From the NCBI RefSeq assembly GCF_007995055.1, contig NZ_VOQQ01000001.1:1-64000 (forward strand): 64,000 nt of DNA, in the 5' to 3' direction. Shown in pieces: positions 25,306-33,493 of the stretch. Origin of the DNA: Sphingosinicella ginsenosidimutans. Its GTDB lineage: Bacteria; Pseudomonadota; Alphaproteobacteria; Sphingomonadales; Sphingomonadaceae. Numbering within the stretch: position 1 is the stretch's first letter; every line of letters begins with the position of its first letter. The position numbers and the translations under genes are program-made. The notes beneath the pieces are model-generated. The model was not told where the DNA came from, did no database searches, and worked only from the letters and a program-made list of their open reading frames with translations.

Positions 25306-26628
25306 GTGCCCGATCTGTTCCAGGACGATGTGCCCCAGGCGCCCGAACCGCCGCTCTCCCCGAACGCGCCGCTCGCCGATCGCCTGCGCCCGCGCCGGCT
25401 CGACGAGGTCGTCGGCCAGGAGCATCTGACCGGGCCGGACGGCGCGATCGCCCGACAGGTCGCGGCGGGCAAGCTCGCCTCGATGATCCTGTGGGGCCCG
25501 CCGGGCACCGGCAAGACGACGATCGCGCGGCTGCTCGCCGATGCGGTCGGGCTGCGCTTCGTCGCGATCTCCGCGGTCTTCTCCGGCGTCGCCGATCTCA
25601 AGAAGGTCTTCGCCGAGGCGCGAGACCATATGAAGATCGGCAAGCAGACGCTTCTGTTCGTTGATGAAATCCATCGCTTCAATCGCGCCCAGCAGGACGG
25701 ATTCCTGCCCTATGTCGAGGACGGCACCGTCGTCCTGGTCGGCGCGACGACCGAGAATCCGAGCTTCGAGATCAACGCGGCGCTGCTCAGCCGCGCGCAG
25801 GTGCTGATCCTCAGCCGGCTCGACGCGGCGGCGCTCGGCAAGCTGCTCGACCGCGCCGAGGCGCTGGTCGGGCGCGCCCTCCCGCTCACGGCGGAGGCGC
25901 GCGAGGCGCTGGTCGCCACCGCCGACGGCGACGGCCGCTTCCTCTTGAACCAGGCGGAGACGCTGTTCTCGATCGCGGTCGAGGCGCCGCTCGATCCGGC
26001 GGCGCTCGCCGCGCTCCTCAATCGCCGCGTCGCGATTTACGACAAGGACAGAGAAGGCCATTATAACCTCATCTCCGCATTGCATAAATCCATCCGTGGA
26101 TCGGATCCGCAGGCGGCGCTTTACTATCTCGCGCGGATGCTGGTGGCGGGGGAGGAGCCGCTCTATGTCCTGCGCCGGCTGACCCGGGCGGCGAGCGAGG
26201 ATATCGGCCTCGCCGATCCCCAGGCACTCGCCCAGTGCCTCGCCGCCAAGGAGGCCTATGATTTCCTCGGCTCGCCCGAGGGCGAGCTCGCCATCGTCCA
26301 GGCCTGCCTCTATCTCGCCACCGCGCCCAAATCGAACGCCGCTTATGCCGCGCAGAAGGCCGCCTGGCGAAGCGCGAAGGAGACCGGCTCGCTGATGCCG
26401 CCGAAGAACATCCTCAACGCCCCGACGAAGCTGATGAAGCAAGTCGGCTACGGCAAGGGCTATACCTACGACCACGATCAGGAGGGCGGCTTTTCGGGCG
26501 ACGATTACTGGCCCGAGGAGATGGCGCCGCAGACCTTCTACACCCCCACCGATCGCGGCATGGAAAAGCGCATCGCCGAGCGCATGGCCTGGTGGGACGA
26601 GAGGCGAAAGGGCCGCCTGGATGGCTGA
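25306..26628 (+). CDS. rarA: Replication-associated recombination ATPase RarA (MgsA)
   Basis: AAA+ clamp-loader-like ATPase acting at stalled replication forks, 440 residues. Walker A is GPPGTGKT at 64-71; Walker B is LLFVDEIHRFN; sensor sequence VGATTENPSFEIN follows. The C-terminal tetramerisation half includes HYNLISALHKSIRGSDPQAALYYLARML and the typical end NAPTKLMKQ(V)GYGKGY with PTDRGMEKRIAERM. The start is GTG. The next gene overlaps its stop by eight bases, forming a three-gene operon with 26621 and 26980. Confidence 0.96.
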   Translation: MPDLFQDDVPQAPEPPLSPNAPLADRLRPRRLDEVVGQEHLTGPDGAIARQVAAGKLASMILWGPPGTGKTTIARLLADAVGLRFVAISAVFSGVADLKKVFAEARDHMKIGKQTLLFVDEIHRFNRAQQDGFLPYVEDGTVVLVGATTENPSFEINAALLSRAQVLILSRLDAAALGKLLDRAEALVGRALPLTAEAREALVATADGDGRFLLNQAETLFSIAVEAPLDPAALAALLNRRVAIYDKDREGHYNLISALHKSIRGSDPQAALYYLARMLVAGEEPLYVLRRLTRAASEDIGLADPQALAQCLAAKEAYDFLGSPEGELAIVQACLYLATAPKSNAAYAAQKAAWRSAKETGSLMPPKNILNAPTKLMKQVGYGKGYTYDHDQEGGFSGDDYWPEEMAPQTFYTPTDRGMEKRIAERMAWWDERRKGRLDG

Positions 26629-26983
26629 ACCGATCCGCAGCTTCGACGAGGCCGTCGCCTTCGCGCTGGCGCTTCCCGATACGATCCTGTCGACCAGCTA
26701 TGGCAAGCCTGCGGTCAAGGTCGCCTCGAACGGCCGCGCCTTCCTCTATTCCGGCCACGAGGCCGACTCCTCCTTCGGGATCGCGATCGATCTCGACACG
26801 ATCGAGATGCTGAAGGAGACCGATCCGGACACCTTCTGGCAGACCCCGCATTATGAAGGCTGGCCGGCCGTGCTGATCCGCTTCGGAAGCGCCGATCCCG
26901 AGCGCGTGCGGGCGATGATCGAGCGGTCGCGGGACTGGACCGCGGCCCGGCCCAAGGCGAAGCCGCGCAAGAAGAAGGCATGA
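26621..26983 (+). CDS. MmcQ/YjbR family protein
   Basis: A 120-residue protein of the MmcQ/YjbR superfamily (double-wing DNA-binding fold). Recognised features: SFDEAVAFALALPDTILSTSYGKPAVKV, then DTFWQTPHYEGWPAVLIRF and a C-terminal basic tail (PKAKPRKKKA). The molecular role is unknown; the basic tail suggests nucleic-acid contact. It overlaps rarA by eight bases and the next gene by four, so translation is coupled. Confidence 0.85.
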   Translation: MAEPIRSFDEAVAFALALPDTILSTSYGKPAVKVASNGRAFLYSGHEADSSFGIAIDLDTIEMLKETDPDTFWQTPHYEGWPAVLIRFGSADPERVRAMIERSRDWTAARPKAKPRKKKA

Positions 26984-27831
26984 GCCGCTTCGAGCGTTTC
27001 GCTGCGATCGACTGGTCCGGCGCCAGGGGCAAGCGGCACCGGGGAATCGCGATCGCGATGGCGGAAGCCGGCGCCGGCGCGCCGCGCCTGATCCGCCCCG
27101 GCCATGTCTGGTCGCGAACCGGGGTGCTTGGCTGGCTGCTCGACGAGGCGGCGCGCGCGCCGACCCTGTTCGGCTTCGACATCAGCGCCGCCCCGCCGCT
27201 CCTGGCGCGCGGCGACTATCTTCCCGGCGAGCCTGGATTACCCCGTGATGCCAATGGTTTCTGGGCCTATGTCGACAGCAGGTGCGAGGACGAGGATCTC
27301 GGCGCGGCGAGCTTTCTCGAACAAGCCCATCGCCGCCATTTCTATTTCGGCGCCGCCGACGGCGTGAAGCGCGACTATCTCCACCACCGCGCCTGCGAGG
27401 ACGCCTTCAACGCCACCGGCGGCGGCAAGGCATCGACCGTCTATGACGCGATCGGCGCCGCTCAGGTCGCCAAGGCGAGCTTCTCCGGAATGCGGCTCTT
27501 TCATCATGTCGACGGCCGGGTCCCGATCTGGCCATTCGATCCGCTTCCGGATGCGGGAAGCGTCGTCGTCGAAATCTACACCCGCGCCTTCATCCGCCTT
27601 GCCGGCATGAACGGCCGCAAGCTGCGCTCCCGCGACGCGCTGAACGCCGGCCTTGGCGCATTCGGAAGCGATCCTGTCGCGGGCCGGCGGCCGCTCAGCG
27701 ACCACGAAACCGACGCGTTGATCGCGGCAGCGGGCATGCGCGCCATCGCCGGCGATCCGCGCTTCTGGTCGCCCGCCGGCCTCACCCCCCGGATCGCTCG
27801 AAGCGAGGGCTGGACCTTCGGCGTCATTTAG
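26980..27831 (+). CDS. Hypothetical protein, possibly DUF429/RNase H-like
   Basis: A 283-residue soluble protein. The N-terminus FERFAAIDWSGARGKRHRGIAIAM resembles RNase H-like DUF429 proteins (acidic residue on the first strand followed by a WSG turn), and a further acidic site lies in GFDISAAPPLL. It also contains YLHHRACEDAF and VVVEIYTRAFIRL (a glutamate on a late strand), consistent with the fold. Function unknown. It is the third gene of the rarA operon, overlapping its predecessor by four bases, which may hint at a DNA-metabolism link. Confidence 0.55.
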   Translation: MSRFERFAAIDWSGARGKRHRGIAIAMAEAGAGAPRLIRPGHVWSRTGVLGWLLDEAARAPTLFGFDISAAPPLLARGDYLPGEPGLPRDANGFWAYVDSRCEDEDLGAASFLEQAHRRHFYFGAADGVKRDYLHHRACEDAFNATGGGKASTVYDAIGAAQVAKASFSGMRLFHHVDGRVPIWPFDPLPDAGSVVVEIYTRAFIRLAGMNGRKLRSRDALNAGLGAFGSDPVAGRRPLSDHETDALIAAAGMRAIAGDPRFWSPAGLTPRIARSEGWTFGVI

Positions 27832-27981
27832 CCCATCGACCGGCGCGGCGCCGGCGCAAGGGCGGCCGGACCGGGGCGGCTTTGCCCGTTGCGAGGACGA
27901 CGACTGGCCATGTCCGTTCCGTTCGCAGCATCGAGCCAGGCCGACGCCCCGCGCGGGCGGCGGCGGCGCGCGGCCTGAATC

Positions 27982-28182
27982 GTGACGACGGGGGGGCTTT
28001 TCGAGCTGCTGGCGTCGGAGCGCGACAGCCTTCTTCGTTATCTGGGGCTGCGCGGGGCGACGATCGAGGAAGCGGAGGACATCCTTCACGACGTCTATCT
28101 GAAGCTGCGCGAGACCGAGACCGGGCCGATCGCGCAGCCCATGCCGCGCATGGTGAGGATCGGGATCGATGCGAAATTCTAG
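27982..28182 (+). pseudogene. Truncated ECF-type sigma factor remnant (66 aa)
   Basis: The sequence LFELLASERDSLLRYLGLRGATIEEAEDILHDVYLKL, followed by GPIAQP, closely resembles region 2.1-2.2 of ECF sigma factors (family II, FecI-like). It ends 12 residues later in an unrelated segment and a stop. Regions 2.3-2.4 and region 4, needed for promoter binding, are missing. GTG at 27982 is the plausible start. The stop overlaps the start of the deacetylase gene by 14 bases, so a deletion may have joined the two. It may be a decayed regulator or, less likely, an active fragment. Confidence 0.55.
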
Positions 28183-28939
28183 GCGGCTCCTGCTGTCCAT
28201 CCACGACGTCAGCCCCAGATTTTCGGCGCCGGTCGAAACCCTGGCCGGGATCCTCGCCGAAGAGGTCGGCGCCGGGCGCTTCGCGATGCTCGTCGTCCCG
28301 GATTTCTGGAACGAGGCGCCATTGCTCGCCGACCGGGCGTTCGTCGCCCGCCTGCGGAGCTGGGCGGCGCTCGGCGTCGAGATGTTCGTCCACGGCTGGT
28401 GCCATCGCGACGAGAGCCGCCATCGCGGCGCGATCGCCCGCGTGAAGGCGCGCCACATGACCGCTGGCGAGGGCGAGTTCCTGGGCCTCTCGCGCGAGGA
28501 GGCGATGGAGAGGATGCGCCGCGGCCGCGATGTCGTCGAACAGGCGATCGGCCGCCCGGTCGCCGGCTTCATCGCGCCCGCCTGGCTCTACGGCCCGGGG
28601 GCGATCGAGGCGGCCGGCGCCCTCGGCTTCGATCTTGCCGAGGACCATATGAAGGTCTGGAGCCCGGCGCGAAGCCGGGTGCTCGCACGCGGGCCGGTCG
28701 TCACCTGGGCGAGCCGGACGCCGATGCGCGCGGCGAGCTCGATCGCCTTCGCCGCGCTCGCCCGCCGGACGCTTGGCCCGATGGCGACGGTCAGGATCGC
28801 GCTTCACCCGGGCGACGTGAGCGATCCGCGGCTGATCGAGAGCGCGCGCCGCACGATCCGCCGGCTCGCGCGCGGCCGTGCCATCGCGCGTTATCGCGAC
28901 CTCATCGATGCGGGAGGTGAAAACCCGCGGCATCTCTGA
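28169..28939 (+). CDS. Polysaccharide deacetylase family protein (DUF2334-like)
   Basis: A 256-residue protein without signal peptide. The opening SRRLLLSIHDVSPRFSAPVETLAGIL matches DUF2334-type deacetylases (SIHDV replacing the NodB TFDD). Further features are VEMFVHGWCHRDESRH, with histidines typical of the metal site, GFIAPAWLYGPGAIEA and MATVRIALHPGDV. It could remove acyl groups from a glycan or glycolipid. The start overlaps the sigma remnant. A glycosyltransferase gene follows 20 bases later. Confidence 0.78.
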   Translation: MRNSRRLLLSIHDVSPRFSAPVETLAGILAEEVGAGRFAMLVVPDFWNEAPLLADRAFVARLRSWAALGVEMFVHGWCHRDESRHRGAIARVKARHMTAGEGEFLGLSREEAMERMRRGRDVVEQAIGRPVAGFIAPAWLYGPGAIEAAGALGFDLAEDHMKVWSPARSRVLARGPVVTWASRTPMRAASSIAFAALARRTLGPMATVRIALHPGDVSDPRLIESARRTIRRLARGRAIARYRDLIDAGGENPRHL

Positions 28940-28959
28940 CCCGAAGAGAGGCCGGCCCG

Positions 28960-30150
28960 ATGCTCAAGGTGATGATTTTCCTCCACAGCTTCGAACCGGG
29001 CGGAGTCGAGCGGGTCGCCTTCCGGCTCGCGGATGCCTGGACCCGCGCGGGTCTCGTCCCGACCATGGCGCTGGGGCGGGCCGAAGGCGCGGCGGCGCCG
29101 GATTGCCTCCCCTGCCGGATCGAGGTCTTCCAGCGCGGGACGTTTTCGACCCGCCGGTTCGAGACATTGTGGATGATCGCCAACCTGCCCCGCCTGGTGA
29201 TCCGCGAGCGGCCGGACATCCTGTTTTGCGCGGGCAATACCTATGCGGTGGTCGCGGCCGCCCTGCGGCTGATCCTCGGGCGGCAATGCCCGCCGATCCT
29301 CGCCAAGGTCAGCAACGACCTCGATCGCCGCGATCTGCCGCGCCCCGTCCGGCCGCTCTACGGCCTGTGGCTGCGGGCGCAGGGGCGCCTGTTCGATTCC
29401 TTCGTGGCGCTGTCGCCGGCCATGCAGGCGCAGATCGCAAGGGCGACCGGCGCCGATCGGCGCCGCATCGCATCGATCGAGGATCCCGGCCTGACGCTTG
29501 CCGAGATCGACCGCTTCGCCGCGCTTCGCGACGGCGCCGAGGAGCCGCGCCCCGGCCGCCGGTTCCTCGCCATCGGCCGGCTCGCGCTGCAGAAGAACTT
29601 TCCATTGCTGCTGCACGCCTTCGCGCGCATCGCCGATGCGCAGGACCAGCTCGTCATCCTCGGCGAAGGGCCCGAGCGTCGCCGGCTCGAACGGCTGGCC
29701 GAACGGCTCGGGATCCTCGATCGGATGCGCCTGCCGGGGCATGTCGATCCGATGGACGGCTGGTGGGCCGGCGCCGACATCTTCGTCCTTTCCTCCGATT
29801 ATGAAGGCCTGCCGGCGGTGCTGGTCGAGGCGATCGCCGCCGGAACGGCCATCGTCGCGACCGATTGCAGCCCGGCCGTGGCCGAGCTTCTCGACAAGGG
29901 CCGGTTCGGCTCGATCGTCCCGGTCCGCAATCCCGATGCGCTTGCCGCGGCGATGCGCACCGCCGATCGCGCACAGGTGCCCGCGCCGGCCGACCGCCAC
30001 CGCTGGTGCGCCCGCTTCACGATCGAGCGCGCCGCCCCGCTCTACGCGGATCTCATGCGTCGCCTCGCCGCCGAAGCGCGCGCCAATCGCGACGATGCCG
30101 ATTTTTTCGGTGCGCCCGATGAGGATCGGGAGCGCTGGCGGCATCTCTGA
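28960..30150 (+). CDS. Family 4-type glycosyltransferase
   Basis: A GT-B retaining glycosyltransferase of 396 residues, acting at the inner face of the membrane on a lipid or glycan acceptor. The N-terminal MIFLHSFEPGGVERVAFRLADAW is typical. The C-terminal sugar-nucleotide domain includes RRFLAIGRLALQKNFPLLLHAFARI, ILGEGPERRRLERLAERLG and the EX7E motif region DYEGLPAVLVEAIAAGTAIVATDC. Downstream of a deacetylase and upstream of a polytopic membrane protein, suggesting a short envelope-glycan pathway. Donor and acceptor unknown. Confidence 0.9.
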   Translation: MLKVMIFLHSFEPGGVERVAFRLADAWTRAGLVPTMALGRAEGAAAPDCLPCRIEVFQRGTFSTRRFETLWMIANLPRLVIRERPDILFCAGNTYAVVAAALRLILGRQCPPILAKVSNDLDRRDLPRPVRPLYGLWLRAQGRLFDSFVALSPAMQAQIARATGADRRRIASIEDPGLTLAEIDRFAALRDGAEEPRPGRRFLAIGRLALQKNFPLLLHAFARIADAQDQLVILGEGPERRRLERLAERLGILDRMRLPGHVDPMDGWWAGADIFVLSSDYEGLPAVLVEAIAAGTAIVATDCSPAVAELLDKGRFGSIVPVRNPDALAAAMRTADRAQVPAPADRHRWCARFTIERAAPLYADLMRRLAAEARANRDDADFFGAPDEDRERWRHL

Positions 30151-30177
30151 TTCGGAAACCACAGCGCCGGGATCTTC

Positions 30178-31119
30178 GTGTCGACATCACCGCAACAAGC
30201 CATCGGCGGCGCATCGCCCCATCTCGCCCTCGATCCGCTGGCCGATCTGCCGCTGCGACGACCGTCGCGCAGCCTGTGGACCTATCTGCCGCTCGTCATC
30301 TCGATCGCCGTCTTTGCCGCCGCAATCGCGCAGCTGCGCCATCTCCATGTCGGCGATCTCGCGACGCTGCTGCCGCGCGGCCCGGCCTTCTGGCTGGTCT
30401 TCGCCGGCGCCTATCTTGCCCAGCCGATCGCCGACTGGATCATCTTTCATCGATTGTGGAACCTCCCCGCCGCTGGGATCGTGCCGCTGCTTCGCAAGTT
30501 CGTCGCGAACGAGCTGGTGCTCGGCTATAGCGGCGAGCTCTATTTCTACGCCTGGGCCCGCCGCCATTCGCGGCTCACCGCGGCACCGTTCGGGGCGGTG
30601 AAGGACGTCACCGTCCTGTCGGCCCTGACGGGCAACGCAGCGACGCTGCTGCTGCTCGTCCTCGCCTTTCCGCTGTGGAAGGAAATCGGACTGGCGAGGG
30701 CCGGCGGCGCCGTCTCCCTGTCGGTTGCCTTCCTCCTGTTGACCTCGGTCGCGATGCTGCTGCTGCGCACGCGCCTGTTCACGCTGCCGCGGCGCGAGCT
30801 TTGGATGGTGGCCGCGGTCCACACCGGCCGCATCCTCCTGGTCACCGGCTTCACCGCGTTGCTGTGGCACCTGTGCCTGCCGGCGGTCGGCATCGCCTGG
30901 TGGGTGCTGCTGGCGACCTTGCGCGCGCTCGTCTCGCGGCTCGCCTTCCTGCCCAACAAGGATGTCGCCTTCGCCGGCATCGCCGTCTTCCTGATCGGCC
31001 ATGATGTGGAGATCGGCGCGCTGATGACGCTGATCGCCGGGCTGATCGTCGCCGCCCATGTGGCGGTGGGGACCGTGCTGGCGGCGACCGAGCTTGCCGA
31101 ACGGAGGGCCGCGCGATGA
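30178..31119 (+). CDS. Polytopic membrane protein, flippase-like (UPF0104/LPG-synthase TM type)
   Basis: A 313-residue protein with about eight membrane helices starting at residue 35. It has the general appearance of the membrane half of lysylphosphatidylglycerol synthases and UPF0104 proteins (FWLVFAGAYLAQPIADWIIFHRLW; LATLRALVSRLAFLPNKDVAFAGIAVFLIG). A role in moving or anchoring a lipid-linked sugar would fit its place next to a glycosyltransferase, but this is inference. The start is GTG; the stop overlaps the following gene by four bases. Confidence 0.6.
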   Translation: MSTSPQQAIGGASPHLALDPLADLPLRRPSRSLWTYLPLVISIAVFAAAIAQLRHLHVGDLATLLPRGPAFWLVFAGAYLAQPIADWIIFHRLWNLPAAGIVPLLRKFVANELVLGYSGELYFYAWARRHSRLTAAPFGAVKDVTVLSALTGNAATLLLLVLAFPLWKEIGLARAGGAVSLSVAFLLLTSVAMLLLRTRLFTLPRRELWMVAAVHTGRILLVTGFTALLWHLCLPAVGIAWWVLLATLRALVSRLAFLPNKDVAFAGIAVFLIGHDVEIGALMTLIAGLIVAAHVAVGTVLAATELAERRAAR

Positions 31120-31625
31120 TCGCCGTGGCGCCACCCGCAAGTCCCAATTACATCCCCTCCAGCCCGACGCTCGGAGTCGCGGAGGGCCGGTGTCGGCCGG
31201 GCGAGCCGGGTCCGGCGGTGATGATCACGGCGATCGGGCTCAAGGATCGGCGCGGCCTGCTTCGCGCCGAGCTCTATCCGCCGGGCGACGGCGAATTCCT
31301 GGCCGACGACAACGTCCTGGTGATGCGCGGCGAGACGTTCCGGCGGGCCGAGAGCCCGGTCCCTCCCAGCGGGCCGGCGCGGCTGTGCATCCGGGTTCCC
31401 CGGCCGGGCGTCTACACGCTTTCGCTGCTGCACGATCGCGACGCCAACCGGCGCTTTTCGCTGTCGATCGACGGCGTCGGATTTTCCGGCAATCCGCGCC
31501 TCGGCTGGGGACGGCCCGCCGCCGCCGCCGTCCGCTTCCGCGCCGGGCCCGGCATCACCGCGCTGAACATCGTTCTCAATTACCGGCGGGGACTCATGTC
31601 CTTCGGCCCGATCCAGGCCCGGTGA
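31116..31625 (+). CDS. DUF2141 family protein
   Basis: A 169-residue beta-rich protein of the DUF2141 family, common in sphingomonads next to envelope genes. Characteristic text includes AIGLKDRRGLLRAELYPPGDGEFLADD and the strand pair RLCIRVPRPGVYTLSLLHDRDANRRF, and GFSGNPRLGWGRPAAAAVRF. No obvious signal peptide is seen with this start. The start overlaps the preceding gene's stop (ATGA). Function unknown. Confidence 0.8.
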   Translation: MIAVAPPASPNYIPSSPTLGVAEGRCRPGEPGPAVMITAIGLKDRRGLLRAELYPPGDGEFLADDNVLVMRGETFRRAESPVPPSGPARLCIRVPRPGVYTLSLLHDRDANRRFSLSIDGVGFSGNPRLGWGRPAAAAVRFRAGPGITALNIVLNYRRGLMSFGPIQAR

Positions 31626-31626
31626 G

Positions 31627-32198
31627 ATGACCGTTGGCGAGCTCGCCCATGTCGCCCCGGACACGGCGCTGCTGGTCGGCGGGGCCGGGCCACGCGCGGG
31701 CGAATTGAGCGACATCTTCGTCGATTCCCCGACCGGCACGTTCAGCGCGCCGCGCGCCAATGCCGTTTTCGGTGCCGACGGCGCGCTCGCGCTCACGATG
31801 TTCGACGGGCGCGCGGTGGAGCATGGCGCGGTCCAGCGCGGGCGCGGCGGCTCACGCCCGATCAGCGGCTTGAATTCCTGACCCAGAGCGAGTTGCTGAC
31901 GCTCGCCCCGCAGGCGCTGGCGCGCGCGGCGACCACCACCTTCCTCTCGCGCATCACCCTCGCGCTCTTCTGCGTCGTTGCGCCGGTGATCGGGGTCGGC
32001 GCCGGCATCGTCGCGCCGCGCCGAGTCAGCCCGGCGGGGCTCGGCATCGGCCTTGCCCTCGTCCTTCTCTTCATCCGCCTCAACGAGGGAACGCGCGCCT
32101 TGCCGGTCGATCTCGCCGCGGTCACCCAGGCGGCCTTGCTCGGCGCGAGCCTGGCCGCGGGCCTCTGGCTCTACCGCCGCAAGACCGCCCCCGCCTGA
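31627..32198 (+). pseudogene. LptF/LptG-family permease remnant, frame-shifted
   Basis: Two overlapping open frames carry one protein. The first (31627-31881) has ELSDIFVDSPTGTFSAPRANAVFGADGALALTMFDGRAVE, resembling the periplasmic jelly-roll of YjgP/YjgQ (LptF/G) permeases. The second runs through RLEFLTQSELLTLAPQALARAATTTFLSRITLALFCVVAPVIG to the end with three membrane helices. A single missing base between about 31810 and 31860 would join them into 190 residues. The usual N-terminal membrane domain is absent, so even the repaired gene is half length. It may be a decayed permease or misassembled. Confidence 0.5.
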
Positions 32199-32237
32199 AC
32201 CCCGGCGCCGCGCCGGGCCGGAGCGAGCGAATGCGCC

Positions 32238-32267
32238 TTGACCAATGAAGCCTGCCCTCACACTAGG
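32238..32267 (+). promoter_or_regulatory. Possible promoter for tRNA-Thr
   Basis: TTGACC at 32238-32243 matches a -35 element. After a 17-18-base spacer, CACTAGG at 32261-32267 could serve as the -10. Transcription would begin about 25 bases before the mature tRNA, a normal leader length. The -10 match is weak. Confidence 0.45.
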
Positions 32268-32300
32268 ACGGGACCGGACATTCCGGAGGCTCGATGGCAG

Positions 32301-32373
32301 GCCGGTTTAGCTCAGCTGGTAGAGCAGCGGTTTTGTAAACCGAAGGTCGCGGGTTCGATCCCTGCAACCGGCA
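32301..32373 (+). tRNA. tRNA-Thr (anticodon UGU)
   Basis: Complete cloverleaf: acceptor GCCGGTT pairing with AACCGGC, D-arm GCTC/GAGC, anticodon stem GCGGT with loop TTTGTAA giving anticodon TGT, variable loop AGGTC, and T-arm GCGGG TTCGATC CCTGC. The discriminator base is A. The terminal CCA is not encoded (ACCG follows). It decodes ACA and related threonine codons. It stands alone between the permease remnant and kdgK, with no integrase next to it. Confidence 0.96.
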
Positions 32374-32399
32374 CCGCCCCGCCCTGATCCGCGCCCCGC

Positions 32400-33410
32400 C
32401 TAGCGGCGGACGTCGCGCTCGCCGGCGTTGAAGGCGTCGATATCGCGCTGGGTGAACAGGCTGGCATCGCCCGGCAGCGAATGTTTGAGGCAGGTGAGCG
32501 CGAGGCCGGATCGCGCGATCCCCTCCAGGTCCAACCCCGATCGAAGGCCATGCAGCACGCCGGCCGCGAAGGCGTCGCCGGCGCCGATCCGGTCGACGAT
32601 GCCGGCGACCGACACCTCCTCCGTCTGCACCGATCCCTCGCGAGCGTCGACACGCGCGGCGATCCGGTGGGTGTCGGCATCGACCACATGGCGCGCGGTC
32701 GACGCGATCAGGCGAAGCTTCGGAAAGGCCGCGAAGGCCGCATCGGCCGCTTCCCGCCGCCGCGCCTCGCCGTCGCCCGAAAATTCGCGGCCGAGCAGCA
32801 GCGAAATGTCGCGATGGTTGCCGAACATGATCTCCGCCGTGCCGACCAGCCGGGTGAGCACGGCGCGCGGATCGCTGCCCCAGGCGTTCCACAGCTGGGC
32901 GCGGTAATTTCCGTCGAACGACACCGCGATGCCGCGCGCGGCCGCGGCCTCGGCGGCGGCGAGCGCGGCGGCGGCGCTGTCCGGCCCGAGCGCCGCCGTC
33001 ACGCCCGAAAGGTGCAGCAGATCGGCCCCGTCAAGCAGCGCCGGCCAGGCGAAGTCGCCCGCCCCTGCCCGCGCGAAGGCGCTGCCCTCGCGATCATAGA
33101 CGATGTCCGAGGCGCGGACACCGGCCCCGAAGCTCAGGAAATAGAGTCCCATCCGCCCGGCAGCGGTGCCGACTCCCGACACGTCGACTCCGTGGCGGCG
33201 AAGATGCCCGATCGCCGCCTCGCCGAGCGGCCCGGCCGGGACCCGGCTCACCATCGCCGCCTGGTGGCCGAGCCGCGCCAGGCCGATCGCGACATTGGCC
33301 TCCGCCCCGCCGACATGGACGTCGAGCCGACCGCTCTGGAGCAGCAATTCGCGCCCGGGCGCGGTCAGGCGCAGCAGCAGCTCGCCGAAGCAGACGACAT
33401 GATTGCCCAT
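32400..33410 (-). CDS. kdgK: 2-dehydro-3-deoxygluconokinase (PfkB family)
   Basis: Phosphorylates 2-keto-3-deoxygluconate to KDPG, the substrate of the divergently encoded aldolase. PfkB features: VHVGGAEANVAIGLARLG near the N-terminus, FDGNYRAQLW (typical of KdgK), and DRIGAGDAFAAGVLHGL with the catalytic Asp. ATG at 33410 (GNHVVCFGELLLRL) fits the family; the longer frame to 33470 would run through the shared operator region. 336 residues. Serves pectin, alginate or gluconate-type sugar acid breakdown. Confidence 0.92.
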   Translation of the reverse strand: MGNHVVCFGELLLRLTAPGRELLLQSGRLDVHVGGAEANVAIGLARLGHQAAMVSRVPAGPLGEAAIGHLRRHGVDVSGVGTAAGRMGLYFLSFGAGVRASDIVYDREGSAFARAGAGDFAWPALLDGADLLHLSGVTAALGPDSAAAALAAAEAAAARGIAVSFDGNYRAQLWNAWGSDPRAVLTRLVGTAEIMFGNHRDISLLLGREFSGDGEARRREAADAAFAAFPKLRLIASTARHVVDADTHRIAARVDAREGSVQTEEVSVAGIVDRIGAGDAFAAGVLHGLRSGLDLEGIARSGLALTCLKHSLPGDASLFTQRDIDAFNAGERDVRR

Positions 33411-33448
33411 CGGCCGCGCACCATGCCGGGGGCCGCCGCGCGGCGCAA

Positions 33449-33462
33449 TGTTCGCGCTAACA
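33449..33462. promoter_or_regulatory. LacI-type operator between kdgK and eda
   Basis: TGTTCGCGCTAACA is a near-perfect palindrome placed in the 83-base gap between the divergent starts of kdgK and eda. A partial second site (CACGCTAACGAA, near 33477) lies nearer eda. A regulator bound here could control both directions. It shares the GCGCT core and TAACA arm with the sites at 3239 and 34129. Confidence 0.68.
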
Positions 33463-33493
33463 ATTTCCACGACGGCACGCTAACGAATGGCGC

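Noticed and set aside
27907..27978. 22-codon ORF before the sigma remnant (MSVPFAASSQADAPRG...)
   Set aside because: No ribosome site, arginine-rich end typical of chance G+C-rich frames, and no link to neighbours beyond position.
32301..32400. tRNA-Thr as an integration site
   Set aside because: No integrase, direct repeat of the tRNA 3' end or foreign-looking block was seen on either side.
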